DNA of 5,602 nucleotides, from the NCBI GenBank assembly GCA_014804285.1, contig JAAVAA010000036.1, positions 1-5,602 of the forward strand, written 5' to 3'. Position numbers and translations under genes: made by a program. Below, one piece after another: positions 5,205 to 5,602 of the stretch. Below the pieces are notes generated by a model. That model saw nothing but the letters and a program-made list of their open reading frames with translations. It was not told the DNA's origin and did no database searches. Every line of letters starts with the position of its first letter. Positions within the stretch are counted from its first letter, which is position 1. The stretch is from Lachnospiraceae bacterium. Its GTDB lineage: Bacteria > Bacillota > Clostridia > Lachnospirales > Lachnospiraceae.

Positions 5205-5245
5205 AGAATTGCGAAGCAATTCTAAACATTCGCCCTGGCGAATGT
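5205..5245 (-). repeat. Two tandem short hairpins downstream of gap
   Basis: AGAATTGC-GAA-GCAATTCT (5205-5223) and ACATTCGCC-CT-GGCGAATGT (5226-5245) are perfect inverted repeats side by side, starting just past the gap stop. An upstream AATTCT (5193-5198) can compete for the AGAATT arm (5205-5210). The first hairpin shares its core with the one at the tpiA stop (2938-2950), which suggests a small dispersed repeat. Confidence 0.6.
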
Positions 5246-5248
5246 CTA

Positions 5249-5602
5249 CTATGCAAGCTCTGAGAAGTATTTGATTGTTCTTACCATCTGGCTTGTGTAA
5301 GAATTCTCATTGTCATACCAGGAAACAACCTGTACCTGTGTATTTCCGTCATCCATAGGAGCTACCATTGTCTGTGTAGCATCGAAGATAGAACCATAGG
5401 TGCTTCCGATTACGTCAGAGGATACGATCTCGTCTGTGTTGTATCCGAAGGACTCGGTAGAAGCAGCCTTCATAGCCTCGTTGATCTGATCCTTAGTAAC
5501 GTTTCCTTCAACAACTGCTACGAGGATTGTTGTAGAACCTGTAGGAGTAGGAACACGCTGTGCGGAACCGATCAGCTTGCCGTTCAGTTCAGGGATAACA
5601 AG
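5249..5602 (-). CDS. gap: Glyceraldehyde-3-phosphate dehydrogenase, C-terminal 117 residues (enters from right edge)
   Basis: The frame is open from the window edge to TAG at 5251-5249. It reads LVIPELNGKLIGSAQRVPTP, then ILVAVVEGNVTKDQINEAMKAA, FGYNTDEIVSSD, YGSIFDATQT and VVSWYDNENSYTSQMVRTI. This is the end of the catalytic domain of the classical phosphorylating enzyme. SWYDNE carries the conserved Asn that contacts the NAD nicotinamide. SAQRVPTPTG holds the Arg of the inorganic-phosphate/substrate site. The Rossmann domain and catalytic Cys lie outside the window. The enzyme makes 1,3-bisphosphoglycerate, the substrate of the Pgk encoded next. The Met at 5473 is internal, not a start. 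Confidence 0.97.
   Translation of the reverse strand, partial: LVIPELNGKLIGSAQRVPTPTGSTTILVAVVEGNVTKDQINEAMKAASTESFGYNTDEIVSSDVIGSTYGSIFDATQTMVAPMDDGNTQVQVVSWYDNENSYTSQMVRTIKYFSELA

Noticed and set aside
1..5602. CRISPR array, tRNA/rRNA gene, complete insertion sequence, or toxin-antitoxin or defence operon
   Set aside because: No regularly spaced direct repeats, cloverleaf, transposase with terminal repeats, or recognisable defence gene pair is visible. The only mobile-type gene is the broken Rpn-family nuclease.

Overview
This 5.6-kb window looks like a chromosomal segment of a low-to-moderate GC Gram-positive gut Clostridia, most likely a Lachnospiraceae member. The grounds are the gap-pgk-tpiA glycolytic order, the sequence style of those enzymes, a defective Rpn/PD-(D/E)XK 'transposase-like' nuclease of a kind common in that family, and a secreted adhesin-like surface protein. 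The taxonomic call rests on recognition of these families, not on a search. Every convincing gene lies on the minus strand.

Right part (2951-5602), central glycolysis, transcribed right to left. The C-terminal 117 residues of glyceraldehyde-3-phosphate dehydrogenase (gap) enter from the right edge. Complete phosphoglycerate kinase (pgk, 408 aa) and triosephosphate isomerase (tpiA, 248 aa) follow. Together they interconvert the triose phosphates, oxidise glyceraldehyde-3-phosphate and form the first glycolytic ATP. Both junctions are full of RNA structure. The gap-pgk gap (about 210 bp) holds five hairpins, one of which looks like an intrinsic terminator. The pgk-tpiA gap (114 bp) is almost filled by two long hairpins. 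A strong terminator follows tpiA.

Middle (1619-2950), accessory region. A 535-bp stretch without a conventional gene holds a possible 37-codon cysteine-containing small ORF, a cluster of three perfect short hairpins, three 18-nt imperfect tandem repeats, and a promoter. That promoter reads into a broken Rpn-family nuclease gene (1619-2415). An internal out-of-frame deletion has removed the part of this gene expected to hold much of the catalytic core. A terminator overlaps its stop codon.

Left part (1-1618). After a 377-bp AT-rich intergenic region with a second terminator-like hairpin and a good promoter containing a perfect palindrome, an open reading frame runs off the left edge. It encodes the first 413 residues of a secreted surface protein: signal peptide, acidic Ser/Thr/Pro/Asp/Glu-rich stalk, then beta-rich adhesin-like domains.

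I do not see a complete new multi-gene system. The best leads are the structured intergenic regions, the hairpin and tandem-repeat cluster at 2521-2662, the small cysteine ORF, and the palindrome in the adhesin promoter.
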